Shown piece after piece: positions 34,525-42,705 of a DNA stretch of 64,000 bases. Positions within the stretch are counted from its first letter, which is position 1; each line of letters begins with the position of its first letter. The DNA comes from Curtobacterium sp. MCJR17_055 (GTDB lineage Bacteria > Actinomycetota > Actinomycetes > Actinomycetales > Microbacteriaceae): contig NZ_QKLF01000001.1 of assembly GCF_003224335.1 (NCBI RefSeq), positions 744,001 to 808,000 of the forward strand. Reading direction: 5' to 3'. The notes under the pieces are model-generated. The model made no database searches and was not told where the DNA came from. It saw only the letters and a program-made list of their open reading frames with translations. Made by a program: the position numbers and the translations under genes.

Positions 34525-35574
34525 TCATTCAGGGAGGGTGACGGCGATCTTCAGCGCCTTCGCGATGCGGTTCACCACCGGGGCAGCCTCGGAGATCAGA
34601 CGGTACCCCTTCGGGCGGACCGGCCCGAGCGGGTAGATGAAGAGCTTGTCGACAGTCTCGGCGGTGATGGTCTGCCGCTTGCCCCTCTCAACGATCGAGA
34701 TCTCCGCGTCGTCGTACTCTATGTCGCCACTCCTGACAGCCGGATCGACGAGCTCGATGACGTCGGCGGCAGCAGCTTTCCGGCGCTCGAGCTCGGTCGT
34801 GGACCCCCGTCGTTCTGCCATCGCGAGAATCGCGCCGAACACCCGCTCGACGGGCGTCTTCTTCAACCCCCACTGCACCAGTTCCAGGTCGTAACTGCTG
34901 CGCGTGCCGGTGGCGCTGACACCTCGGCGGCGCAAGCGGAACGACGGGTCGGCTGATTCACCAAGGATCCCGTCTAACCGAGCGCCGTCGATTTGCGGGG
35001 TGAGATGCCAGTTGAGGAACGGGCCGACGACCTTCCGGTTGTCCTCGTTGATTGTGACAGCGGCGTGCTGAGCACGGCGTGTCAGCCACTTGATCAGCAG
35101 CTCCCCGACATAGGTCTGCCCACGGACTTCGGACAGCATGATTGCCGCTGGCCCGGACGTCGGGAACAGCAGGACCACTTGCATCCCTCGTACCGCTGCT
35201 TTCCGTTCGATCGGCTCATGCGTGCCGTCGCGGCTCACCAGTGCATCGTGATCCTGCTCACGGCCGGTCTCGATCGTCACGCGGATCCGGCGATCCTCCA
35301 CGTCGACGTTCGTGACCTCGAAGTACGGCACCCCCTCAGCCTCGTCTAAGCGCGCCTGCCTCTCCGCCTCGGTGACCTCGTCGACGTAGAACGTCGGGTT
35401 ACCTAGCTGCGTGCGATCGTCCTGCAGTGCAAGCAACTCGACCTTGAACTGATCGAACGCATCGACAGCGCCGCCAGCGGCACTTACGTCCTCTAACGGC
35501 ATCGCGCCGTTGTCTCCGCGGGCACGACCGAGGCGCGGCTCGAGCGTGTGTATTCGGTAGCCATACGTCGTCAT
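34525..35574 (-). CDS. Unknown soluble protein, upstream partner of the membrane protein
   Basis: 349 aa from ATG 35574 (MTTYGYRIHTLEPRLGRARG); an ATG 15 bp upstream is possible. Mixed alpha/beta, with beta-rich N-terminal blocks (FEVTNVDVEDRRIRVTIETG, VVLLFPTSGPAAIMLSEVRG) and a regulated-looking middle (LELVQWGLKKTPVERVFGAI). Not recognised. It forms an apparent two-gene operon with the following membrane protein. Confidence 0.6.
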   Translation of the reverse strand: MTTYGYRIHTLEPRLGRARGDNGAMPLEDVSAAGGAVDAFDQFKVELLALQDDRTQLGNPTFYVDEVTEAERQARLDEAEGVPYFEVTNVDVEDRRIRVTIETGREQDHDALVSRDGTHEPIERKAAVRGMQVVLLFPTSGPAAIMLSEVRGQTYVGELLIKWLTRRAQHAAVTINEDNRKVVGPFLNWHLTPQIDGARLDGILGESADPSFRLRRRGVSATGTRSSYDLELVQWGLKKTPVERVFGAILAMAERRGSTTELERRKAAAADVIELVDPAVRSGDIEYDDAEISIVERGKRQTITAETVDKLFIYPLGPVRPKGYRLISEAAPVVNRIAKALKIAVTLPE

Positions 35575-35837
35575 CGAAGGCAATGCCAATCTGTGAGGTT
35601 CCGACAGGAAACCTACGGCACAACACCGCTGACGCCGGCATTCAACGTCGTGGCGTCCTCAGTGGAATCCTCCACCATCAGGAGGGCCGCGCTAGGGAGT
35701 CGTCTCAGATGACGGTCGTTCACCGACCGACGGCGATCCGTCGGCCGGCCGAGCGTCGTGCCGTCCCGAATAGCTTGTCCGATCCGGATCTCACGGACCT
35801 GCCTCAACCGGACGCGTTGGGCGTCGAACAGACGGCG

Positions 35838-36865
35838 TCAGTTCGGAAGGTTGTGTCGGAGGTCGTAACCGGTGTCGGCGAGGAATTGCAGCCGGTCGCG
35901 AACCTCTTGCAACGATGCTGCGTCGTCGTCGTTGCGGAAGTCGGCGCGGAGGAGCGTGTTGGCGGTGATGATGTCGTCGGTGCGGTCCGTGTAGTCGGCG
36001 GCTGCTGCGGTCAGGAAGATCGTTGGGTCGGCGAGCCGGATGAGTTCGGTGCCGGCGAAGCCGATCGTGTCGGGTTCGAACCCGAGCGCGGCCATGTCGA
36101 CCTGCTGCTCGGTGAACGCGACGAGCCGGTAGGGCATCTCGCGCCTGCTGATGCGGGGTAGCCGGGGCGGTCGGAGATGGCACGGCCGGAGATCCGGCAC
36201 CCGACGCTGATGAGTCGTTCCGCCTGCTGGATGAGCGGCAGGTCGGACGTCCACCGAGTGCGGACGCCGCCTGGTCCTGGGTAGCAGGCGATAGCGCAGT
36301 CGACGAGGCCGCCCACCTGTCGCGACTCCCATCCGATGTCGGTGCGGTGCACACGTTTCCCGAGTCGCGCGAGCCCGTCATCCACCTGCCCGGCAGTCAG
36401 CCCTGCCCGGACGAGCCTGTCGAAGGTGGCGCCGTTGACGGCGAGCATCCGGGCGACGGCGAACGTGATGTAGATGGGGGCGGCGTCCTTCCACCGCTCG
36501 TGCACTCCAAGGACTTGCTTCCCGCCGATCCACACGCGTCGCCGGTCGACGTCAACCAGCAGCACCGTCGCGGTCTGTTCAGCGAGCGCGATCTGCGTCG
36601 CCGTCACGGTCCGCGGTGCCATGAGGAGGAGTTCCGCGTCATCCACGTCCTCATCGCGAGGCCGCTGTGTCAGTGTTGGGAAGCGTGCGCGGCGGCCGTC
36701 GGCGAGGCGGATCGTGTCGTGGGTCTCCACGGCTGCGGCGAGTCCCGCGAGTTTGAGGACGGCGAGGGTGTCGGTGAGGTCGGTGGTGTCGCCGAGCCCG
36801 TATGGCATCGTGATCTGAGGCCGCCCGGCGTAGGCCGCGGCGACCCATTCGAGTGCGGGTTGCAT
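35838..36865 (-). pseudogene. AbiEi-like paralogue, frameshifted
   Basis: A diverged copy of the gene at 38311-39321. The frame from ATG 36865 (MQPALEWVAAAYAGRPQITM) carries the shared blocks PYGLGDTTDLTDTLAVLKLA, RRRVWIGGKQVLG, ITFAVARMLAVNG and ACYPGPGGVRTRW, then runs to ISDRPGYPASAGA. The paralogue's continuation (EMPYRLVAFTEQQVDMAALG, FLADTGYDLRHNLPN) is in the neighbouring frame and ends at 35838. The total is 1028 nt, one short of a multiple of three, so one base is missing near 36140. It could be a true pseudogene or a sequence error. Coupled to the small gene upstream. Confidence 0.75.
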
Positions 36866-37125
36866 CAGCTGCGTTCTTCCGGGGTGTCTGGTCGGATGAG
36901 GGCCATGAGCCGGCCTGCTTCGGTGAGGAACGGCTCCCACCCGTCGCGGGTGTCACCGTGTGCTGGTTCGCACCGGTAGCCGGAGCTTCCGTCGGTGTTG
37001 TGAACGATGACTTGCCGGAGCTCCGGGCTGGTCGGGTCGCGGAAGTACATGTGCCCGTGGGTGCCGGCGAGGTCGAAAGCGACGCTGAGTAGGAACAGGT
37101 CGGGGCGGCTGGCGGCGCTCACCAT
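36865..37125 (-). CDS. Small paralogous protein (array member)
   Basis: 86 aa: MVSAASRPDLFLLSVAFDLA then GTHGHMYFRDPTSPELRQVI. It shares with 38019-38321, 39314-39628 and the N-terminus of 37119-37976 the pattern of an LxLLSxxxxFD opening, a beta-like hydrophobic stretch ending F/L-x-(N/D)-P/T, and a final AxRxMxxI helix (LTEAGRLMALIRP). Function unknown. It overlaps the stop of the gene upstream (ATGGTGA) and directly abuts the AbiEi-like paralogue downstream (ATGCAACC context with a shared TGA), so translation is coupled. Confidence 0.65.
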   Translation of the reverse strand: MVSAASRPDLFLLSVAFDLAGTHGHMYFRDPTSPELRQVIVHNTDGSSGYRCEPAHGDTRDGWEPFLTEAGRLMALIRPDTPEERS

Positions 37126-37976
37126 TCACGTTCCCGGAACAGGGCGATGACTGTCTCGAGCGGGCGCCCTTCCCGAATCCATTGCAGCGGCGACAGGGCG
37201 TGGGCGTCGATGGTGAGGTGCGTGCGGGGTGTGGTCATGAACTCGGTCATCGCTGCCGCGTCCAGCAGCGGCTGCGGTGCCGCCGCGTACAGCACTGCAA
37301 GTCCGGGCAGCAGGGCGGACGGGTCGCCAAACTCGGGCAGGGCCGGCCTGACGAGTTGTCAGTCAGGGATGCGTTCTTCGCCCTCGAGGTCGAAGCTCAG
37401 CAGCCGGTTCGACCCGAACAACTCCCCAACCTCATGGATGCTGATCTGCAGGGCGGCTGCGGCTTCCGCTTCGGTGAGGGTCGAGTCGAGAAGGTGCCGG
37501 CGGATCCGGGCCTGCGTGGCCCGCCACCAGTCCTCGGGTACGTCCGCTGCGTTGACGGCGGTGTATTCGGGGTCGCGGGGGATCTGCCGGCTGTCGTCGG
37601 CGTAGGCGCTGAGCTGCTCCGGGGTAATCTCCCCGCGGGCGTACATCCACAGCTGTGACTGCCAGGGCATGTCGTCGGGGAATCCTTCGAGGTACCCGGA
37701 GTGGATGACGGACCGGGCGGCCTGCTCGCGTCGGGCGATTTCGGAGGCGGGGATGAGGAGGGTCTGCGCGATGCGGTTCGCTTCCCGCGTCGCTGGGACT
37801 GTCAGGTCCGACAGGACCGTGTTGTGCTTGTCGAACAGCTCATACCCGGGCTCCGTGTCGATGGGACGGACGAGGATCTGCGCCAGGTGCGCGTCCGGGT
37901 TGTCGGTGTCCTCAAGGAGGACATGTCCCCAGAGGATCCGGTCGTTCGAGAGGTGCATGGATACCAGACGCATCAT
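37119..37976 (-). pseudogene. HTH antitoxin-like array gene with an in-frame stop at a conserved Trp
   Basis: Reads 205 aa from ATG 37976 to a TGA at 37359-37361, then continues in the same frame for 79 further codons to a TGA at 37119-37121. Residues 1-80 are the small paralogous domain (MMRLVSMHLSNDRILWGHVL). A middle helical part (LWMYARGEITPEQLSAYADD) leads to a helix-turn-helix (LTEAEAAAALQISIHEVGEL) ending GEERIPD-stop-QLVRPALPEF. In HTH antitoxins that I recall (VapB45-like), this junction reads RIPxWQF and is followed by PGL and a tP...LSPLQWLxxG tail. Here the tail is intact: LLPGLAVLYAAAP, MTTPRTHLTIDAHALSPLQW, IREGRPLETVIALF. So the stop replaces Trp (TGG to TGA). Readthrough or sequence error are alternatives. 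Confidence 0.7.
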
Positions 37977-38018
37977 CAGTGAGTACCTCCAAAGAAGTTG
38001 GGAGTGGTGCGGGGTGGG

Positions 38019-38321
38019 TCAGGACTGGTCGGGTTCGGGGCGGGTGCGGCCGAGGCGTTCTGGTGCCCAGGTGAGGATGAACCGCATGATCCGGTCCGCT
38101 TCGACCATCGCCGGATCCGACGGGTCCTGGACGTCTGGGTCGACGTTGCTGAGCCGGAACCACGGCGCCTGGTCGGCGTGGTCGACGAGGACGACCGAGG
38201 GCTTGTCGGTGGGGTGGGTGGGGTTGGTGAACATGACGGAGCCGAAGAAGCGGGTGTCGTCGAATGCCAAGGTCATAGACAGCAGCTGCAACATCAACGG
38301 CGTCCCCTCGTCAACTTCCAT
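38019..38321 (-). CDS. Small paralogous protein (array member)
   Basis: 100 aa. After a short lead (MEVDEGTPL) the shared domain reads MLQLLSMTLAFDDTRFFGSV then MFTNPTHPTDKPSVVLVDHA, and ends with a helix MVEADRIMRFILTWAPERL. Paralogous to 39314-39628 and 36865-37125. It overlaps the stop of the upstream AbiEi-like gene by 11 bp. An internal ATG at 38294 is a possible start. Function unknown. Confidence 0.65.
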   Translation of the reverse strand: MEVDEGTPLMLQLLSMTLAFDDTRFFGSVMFTNPTHPTDKPSVVLVDHADQAPWFRLSNVDPDVQDPSDPAMVEADRIMRFILTWAPERLGRTRPEPDQS

Positions 38322-39321
38322 TGGGGTGCCAGCGGAGGTCGTGGGCGAGGTCCGATTGGAAGTGCAGCAGCTGCCGTAACGCGTTCACCACGTCGGTGTT
38401 CGCGGCCACCCAGCTGTCTTCGTGGATGACGTGCGCTGTGATGAACTCATCCGTGCAGCACCCCTCGGCCGCGGTCAGGATGGTGGTGTCCTGCGGGATG
38501 ACGACCGCCACGGTGGCGTCATCCGCCGATGCGGGCTCATAGCCGAGCGCCTGCATGTCGGGATGCTTCGCGAAGAACGCGGTCAGCCGGTTCGGCGGGA
38601 CCAAGACGCCGGCCTGCTGCGCCGCCCACCGGTCCGACATCACCCCGCCGAGCCCGATGAGCTCATCTGCTTGCGCGTCGATGGTGTCGTCGCGGTGCCA
38701 GCAGGTGCGCACTCCGCCGGGGCCCGGGTAGGCGGCGAGAGCCCAGTCGATGAGCGACGGCCGGTCCGTCGCTTCCCACCCCAACGGCGTATGAAACACG
38801 GTCTGCCCGAGGGCAGGAAGGGCTGCACGGACGTCGTCCGCCGGGATGCCGATGTGTTCCGCGACGGCATGCGTGCCGCCACCGCGCAGGGCGATGGTCC
38901 GGGCAACGGCGAACACGTGACGCCAGCCCGGTGTCGCGTCTCGTTGCATCGATGTTCCGTGCACTTGCCGGCCGTTCGCCCAGACGCGTTGCCGCTTCCC
39001 ATTCACGACCACCAAGTCCGGATACCGGCGCACAAGCGACAGGACTCCGCCCTCCGATCCACCTGGCAGGAGGACCACGTCGTCGTGGTGGCCGTCCCCA
39101 GCTCCGTCCTGAGCGGTGGTGGTGGGGTCTGGAGTGGCGAGGAACGCAGTCCGGCCGTCCTCGAACCGGAGCCGGTCGAACGCTTCCACCTGGGCGGGCA
39201 TACCGGCGGCGGCGAGGGCGGTCAGTGTCTGGGTGATGTCGATGGTCCAGCCGAGTCCGAATGGCAATGACAGGACCGTCTGGTGGTGCCGGATGTTCTG
39301 CACCCACTTCCGGTCAGACAT
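38311..39321 (-). CDS. AbiEi-like / winged-helix protein (intact array member)
   Basis: 336 aa from ATG 39321 (MSDRKWVQNIRHHQTVLSLP), which overlaps the previous stop by 8 bp as ATGTCTGA. Blocks: LPFGLGWTIDITQTLTALAA, RLRFEDGRTAFLATPDP, VVVNGKRQRVWANGRQVHG, HVFAVARTIALRGGGTHAVA, DWALAAYPGPGGVRTCWHRD. The order of a DGR-type N-terminal domain, a helix-turn-helix-like segment and an AYPGPGGVRTxW motif recalls actinobacterial AbiEi-family or winged-helix regulators as I remember them. No AbiEii nucleotidyltransferase partner is nearby. Its paralogue at 35838-36865 is frameshifted. Confidence 0.6.
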   Translation of the reverse strand: MSDRKWVQNIRHHQTVLSLPFGLGWTIDITQTLTALAAAGMPAQVEAFDRLRFEDGRTAFLATPDPTTTAQDGAGDGHHDDVVLLPGGSEGGVLSLVRRYPDLVVVNGKRQRVWANGRQVHGTSMQRDATPGWRHVFAVARTIALRGGGTHAVAEHIGIPADDVRAALPALGQTVFHTPLGWEATDRPSLIDWALAAYPGPGGVRTCWHRDDTIDAQADELIGLGGVMSDRWAAQQAGVLVPPNRLTAFFAKHPDMQALGYEPASADDATVAVVIPQDTTILTAAEGCCTDEFITAHVIHEDSWVAANTDVVNALRQLLHFQSDLAHDLRWHPNGS

Positions 39322-39628
39322 CAGCAGGGCCAGCCGCTTCGCCACCACGACCCATTGAACGGAGCCCCTGTAACACGTTCATCACCTGGGTCGCCGCTTC
39401 CACCAGCGGGTCAGCAGGCTCGATGAGCTGCGTGCCGTTGAGGAGACTGAACGTCCACCTGTCGTCGGACGCTCGGACGGTGACGTGCCGTTGCAGGATC
39501 GCCGGACCGGTGGAGTTCGTGAACGTCATCCCCACCAGCGCCGGCCAGACGACGGCGTCGAACTGAGCAGTCAACGACAGCAGCCGCAACGGGATCGGCT
39601 CGAACCGCGGCGACTGAGGGTCAGGCAT
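39314..39628 (-). CDS. Small paralogous protein (array member)
   Basis: 104 aa: MPDPQSPRFEPIPLRLLSLT, then FDAVVWPALVGMTFTNSTGP and a C-terminal helix LVEAATQVMNVLQGLRSMG. It fits the same domain pattern as 38019-38321 and 36865-37125. Its ATG overlaps the upstream stop by 8 bp (ATGCCTGA), and its own stop is overlapped by the next ATG in the same way, pointing to fixed stoichiometry with the AbiEi-like partner. Function unknown. Confidence 0.65.
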   Translation of the reverse strand: MPDPQSPRFEPIPLRLLSLTAQFDAVVWPALVGMTFTNSTGPAILQRHVTVRASDDRWTFSLLNGTQLIEPADPLVEAATQVMNVLQGLRSMGRGGEAAGPADV

Positions 39629-40208
39629 CGCGAGCCAACCGCGGGTCGTCCTCGGACAGGCGCTCCAGTCCGAGTCCGGACGCGTCGAGGATCGCGTTCT
39701 CGGACTCTTCGGTGGCGACGAATGACCCGATCTGCGCGTTGATCGCGACAAGCGTCCCGATCCGACTCCTCGCATCGAGGGTGACTGCGGCGACCTCGTC
39801 GTCCGTGCAGTCAGAGGTGAGCTCAGGCTTCGAGGGATGCAGGGCTGGGAACTCGAGTTGCTGCACCGGCGGGTGCCACTTCACCCCGATGCGGAGCACG
39901 CGGCCGTCGGCGTCGTTGCGGTAGAACATCGACCCGAACGGATGGCCCATGTCGAGGGTGAGGTCTGCGCCGTAGAGCGCCCAACCGGCGGCAGCGTAGG
40001 AGGCTTCCCACCGCTGCACGGTGAGGGCGCCAAGACCCATCTTCAAGCCAGGGATCAGCGCTTGACCCTCTTGAACGTCGGCGTAGAGCGCGGTCAGGTT
40101 CGGGGGACTCTGGTCGCGCAGGTCGGAGAGTGGGATTCGGGCCATGCCCTGGATGGCGAATTGCTGCCGTGCGCGGTGCTCGGCTTCTTCCCGGTTCGTG
40201 CTCATCAC
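39621..40208 (-). CDS. Unknown protein at the head of the coupled array
   Basis: 195 aa (MMSTNREEAEHRARQQFAIQ; RWEASYAAAGWALYGADLTL; FGSMFYRNDADGRVLRIGVK). It could be a longer relative of the small array proteins, since FGSMFYRND resembles FGSVMFTNP, but the match is weak. It is the first of a run of seven minus-strand genes, six of whose junctions overlap or nearly so. A 22-bp repeat shared with the upstream gene's leader lies at 40327-40348. Confidence 0.55.
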   Translation of the reverse strand: MMSTNREEAEHRARQQFAIQGMARIPLSDLRDQSPPNLTALYADVQEGQALIPGLKMGLGALTVQRWEASYAAAGWALYGADLTLDMGHPFGSMFYRNDADGRVLRIGVKWHPPVQQLEFPALHPSKPELTSDCTDDEVAAVTLDARSRIGTLVAINAQIGSFVATEESENAILDASGLGLERLSEDDPRLARDA

Positions 40209-40326
40209 GCCTTCGCTTTCGTGCTTCCTCGGACGCCTAACTCACGAGCCGCCGCGCTGTCTCGTCCGTTGGCTGCTGGTGCTTGAACGCTACGGAGACT
40301 GCTGCGCCGGCGGGTGCTCGCGGACA

Positions 40327-40348
40327 GACCTCCGTCCAAGAGCAGGAA
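40327..40348 (-). repeat. 22-bp repeat, copy 1 (candidate shared promoter/operator)
   Basis: GACCTCCGTCC-AAGAGCAGGAA. Copy 2 at 41064-41085 differs at one base. Read on the minus strand it contains CTTGGAC, a possible -35, and precedes the gene at 39621-40208 by about 120 bp. Confidence 0.6.
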
Positions 40349-40395
40349 AGTTCCGTACCGCGCTCGCCGATGACGCTGCTCACGCCGCAGGCCAG

Positions 40396-40974
40396 CTAGA
40401 GGATGCGGTAGGTCGCGTGGCGGAGCCGGCGGGCGCGATCGGGGGTGAGTGTGCCGTTGCGTTGGGCGGCTCGTTGGTGTGTCGCCCAGCGGGCGATTGC
40501 TCGTTCCTTCGGGTCCGGGGCGTCACGGCGAGGGGCTCGTCCCGTTTCCGCCCAGAACGACTGGTGCAGCATCAGCTGCTCCGCCCACCGCTCCTCCTGC
40601 GGCTCCCAACGGAAGCTAGGAAACGACTCCAATCGGAGGGTCTGGTAGCTGCAGTGCGCGGCGCGGACTTCTGGCCGGCGCTGGTACGCGAGCCGATCCA
40701 CCAGGGCTTGCTCCTCCGTCCGTGCACGTGGTCGGCGAGAGTCGGATCGGGGTAGCCGTCCGATGGCGCTGACGAAGCGGTCGAGGTCGTGGACGAAGGC
40801 GATCCAGTTCCTGATGACGGTCGCGGGCTGCTCGGTCTCCCCGATGTCAGCGAGGTAGAACTCGACACCGCGGCGCTGGTCGACGCTCAGGAGCGCGCTG
40901 GGTTGGTTGGCGACTTCGGCGTAGTGCTGGTGAAGCTCGGTGACGTAGTCGGGCGTGCGGTTGGACGTGTCCAT
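40396..40974 (-). CDS. Protein with two helicase-associated (HA)-like helical repeats
   Basis: 192 aa. Two segments fit the HA-domain pattern W-x(n)-GRxPR-x(n)-ExxLxxWxxxQR-x(n)-L: WIAFVHDLDRFVSAIGRLPR with EQALVDRLAYQRRPEVRAAH; and WAEQLMLHQSFWAETGRAPR with ERAIARWATHQRAAQRNGTL. HA domains are small three-helix DNA-binding units usually appended to helicases; none is encoded here. A strong hairpin overlaps its ribosome-binding site. Function unknown. Confidence 0.6.
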   Translation of the reverse strand: MDTSNRTPDYVTELHQHYAEVANQPSALLSVDQRRGVEFYLADIGETEQPATVIRNWIAFVHDLDRFVSAIGRLPRSDSRRPRARTEEQALVDRLAYQRRPEVRAAHCSYQTLRLESFPSFRWEPQEERWAEQLMLHQSFWAETGRAPRRDAPDPKERAIARWATHQRAAQRNGTLTPDRARRLRHATYRIL

Positions 40975-40978
40975 TGGT

Positions 40979-41013
40979 CCCTTCCCGGGACCGGCGGTCG
41001 GTCCCGGGAAGGG
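40979..41013 (-). promoter_or_regulatory. Hairpin covering the ribosome-binding site of the HA-like gene
   Basis: Perfect 14-bp stem (40979-40992 with 41000-41013) and 7-nt loop. On the minus-strand transcript the 3' arm ends GGGAAGGG, 4 nt before the ATG at 40974, so the Shine-Dalgarno is inside the stem. It could act as a translational switch, or terminate upstream transcription. Confidence 0.6.
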
Positions 41014-41063
41014 CTATGCGCGGACGAAGACGCGATCGCGTCGACGAGGTCTTGCCAGCTGAG

Positions 41064-41085
41064 GACCTCAGTCCAAGAGCAGGAA
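41064..41085 (-). repeat. 22-bp repeat, copy 2
   Basis: GACCTCAGTCC-AAGAGCAGGAA, one mismatch to 40327-40348. It lies about 90 bp upstream of the HA-like gene on the minus strand. Confidence 0.6.
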
Positions 41086-41261
41086 CCAGAACGGGTTGTG
41101 GGCGCTTACGGTCGCTACACGTCCGGAGGCAGGACGGCTTTCCCGCCAGCGATCCCGCAGACGACCGCAATCGCTACCTCGCGCGACTGACCTATCGAGG
41201 GACCTATCGGAAGGAGGAACCAGCACACCCTGCACTCACGCCGCCGCGCGGGACCGACGGC

Positions 41262-41738
41262 TCAGCGAGAACGAGCCCCGGGGCGCGCACCAGCAGCGCC
41301 CGGCACGCGTTGTGACTGCGCTGCCTTGATATGGCCGATGACCGCTTGCGCGGTGCGCTCGGGTATCGCTTCCAGCAACGCCTGCAGGTCACTCGCGGAA
41401 GGCTCCGTCGGCGCGGCGGCCGCCGGCTCGTGGATGACACCCCCGAGGACCAGGTCGGCAAGGGCGATGTCCTCGAGTCGCAGGATCGCCTCCCCACGGA
41501 GCAGTCGAAGTAACCGCGGGTAGCTCGTCCCCGCCTGCGCTGCGTACTGCTTCGGGCTGAGTCCCCGCGCTTGCATCCGTTCCCGGATTCGCAGCACCTG
41601 CTGATGCTGCACCTGCGCGGCGCGGAGGAACACCTCCGCCCGCCGGTCAGCAGCCTGCAACCACCGCAGCACCGGCGTATGCCCGAAGCCCCGTGCGTCC
41701 TCGGCGAAGTCCCGTGGGACGAAGCGCGGCCCTGCCAT
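41262..41738 (-). CDS. Small regulator-like protein divergent from tnsA
   Basis: 158 aa. Residues about 55-90 look like a lambda-repressor-type helix-turn-helix: RIRERMQARGLSPKQYAAQA then GTSYPRLLRLLRGEAILRLE. N-terminal helix RRAEVFLRAAQVQHQQVLRI. The C-terminal tail (SASDLQALLEAIPERTAQAV) is helical and basic at the end. Divergent from tnsABC-tniQ with about 125 bp between, so it may control transposition. It is not a family I can name. Confidence 0.65.
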   Translation of the reverse strand: MAGPRFVPRDFAEDARGFGHTPVLRWLQAADRRAEVFLRAAQVQHQQVLRIRERMQARGLSPKQYAAQAGTSYPRLLRLLRGEAILRLEDIALADLVLGGVIHEPAAAAPTEPSASDLQALLEAIPERTAQAVIGHIKAAQSQRVPGAAGARPGARSR

Positions 41739-41763
41739 CCCGACCCTTCCAGATCCCTCAAAC

Positions 41764-41778
41764 GTGCCGAAAACGCAC
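41764..41778. promoter_or_regulatory. Candidate operator between the regulator and tnsA
   Basis: GTGC-CGAAAAC-GCAC inverted repeat in the divergent intergenic region. A CATATT hexamer about 30 bp further (near 41805) could be part of the tnsA promoter. Weak evidence. Confidence 0.25.
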
Positions 41779-41862
41779 CAAAAGGAGCATATTCATGCCA
41801 GAAGCAGGACTCAAATTGTGTTTCTGCCCCGCTGGCGTCGGCGTCGCAGCACAGGGGTGGAC

Positions 41863-42705
41863 ATGACCCTCACCACCCCGCTGAACCCGGCCCTGGCCTT
41901 CGGTTCGCGAGCCCTCCCGCGACCACGGGCCTCTAAGCCGAGGAGCAGAACGCCGCAGCGCACGCTGACCTCGGCGGACGCTGCGGCGCTTGCGCTGCCG
42001 GCGACCGTCACATGGATGCCGAACGTGGAGCGCGCCCGCCCGAAGACGGCGGCTGCGAACTCGGACCTGCTGAACCGAGAGCTCTACGACGTTGCGCTCT
42101 TCCGCCAGCCGCACCGATACCCGCGCCAAAAGAACATCCAGGGCCTCTACTTCTTCACCGGCGCCAGGAAGCACGTCTGGCACGAATCGCAGCTCGAAGC
42201 GCAAGTCATGCGGTGGCTCGACATGTCGGAAGACGTCATCGCCCTCAGCGCGCAGCCCGTGCGCATCGACTTCGCGGACGGCACCTCGCACACGCCGGAC
42301 ATCCTCACCCTCCACAGCGACCACCGTCAGGTGCTTCGCGACGTGAAGCCGAGCAAGTACATCCCGAAGTTCCAGGAGCAGTTCGCGAAGACTCGCGCCT
42401 TCTGCGAGCACGTTGGCTTTCACTACGAGGTGCACCACGAGCTGCCTCGCCAGGTCGACGTGAACCTGTCGTGGATAGCCGGATTCAAGCACCACGGCTA
42501 CCGCCCCCTACCGGAAGACGTAGCCCGAACGGTCGACGCGCTGCATCGGCCGCTTCCTCTCCGCGACGTCGCTCGGCTGCTCGCTCCCGACGCCCTCGAC
42601 CGCGGCCGCGCCGGTCTGTACCACCTCATCTGGAGCGGCCTCTTCAGCCTCGACCTCACCGCCCCCATCTCTGACCGCACGCTCATCGAACGGACCCTCC
42701 CATGA
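41863..42705 (+). CDS. tnsA: TnsA endonuclease
   Basis: 280 aa Tn7-type TnsA that cuts the 5' strands at the transposon ends so that the element leaves by cut-and-paste. The restriction-endonuclease-like core holds HESQLEAQVMRWLD (acidic residues E108/E112), HTPDIL (D146) and LRDVKPSKY (K162), the E-D-K catalytic set. The C-terminal part (RPLPLRDVARLLAPDALDRG then YHLIWSGLFSLDL) is the winged-helix TnsA_C-like region that contacts TnsC. ATG 41863 was chosen for AGGGGTGG upstream; the longer frame adds an unlikely Arg-rich leader. ATGA overlap with tnsB. Confidence 0.9.
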   Translation: MTLTTPLNPALAFGSRALPRPRASKPRSRTPQRTLTSADAAALALPATVTWMPNVERARPKTAAANSDLLNRELYDVALFRQPHRYPRQKNIQGLYFFTGARKHVWHESQLEAQVMRWLDMSEDVIALSAQPVRIDFADGTSHTPDILTLHSDHRQVLRDVKPSKYIPKFQEQFAKTRAFCEHVGFHYEVHHELPRQVDVNLSWIAGFKHHGYRPLPEDVARTVDALHRPLPLRDVARLLAPDALDRGRAGLYHLIWSGLFSLDLTAPISDRTLIERTLP

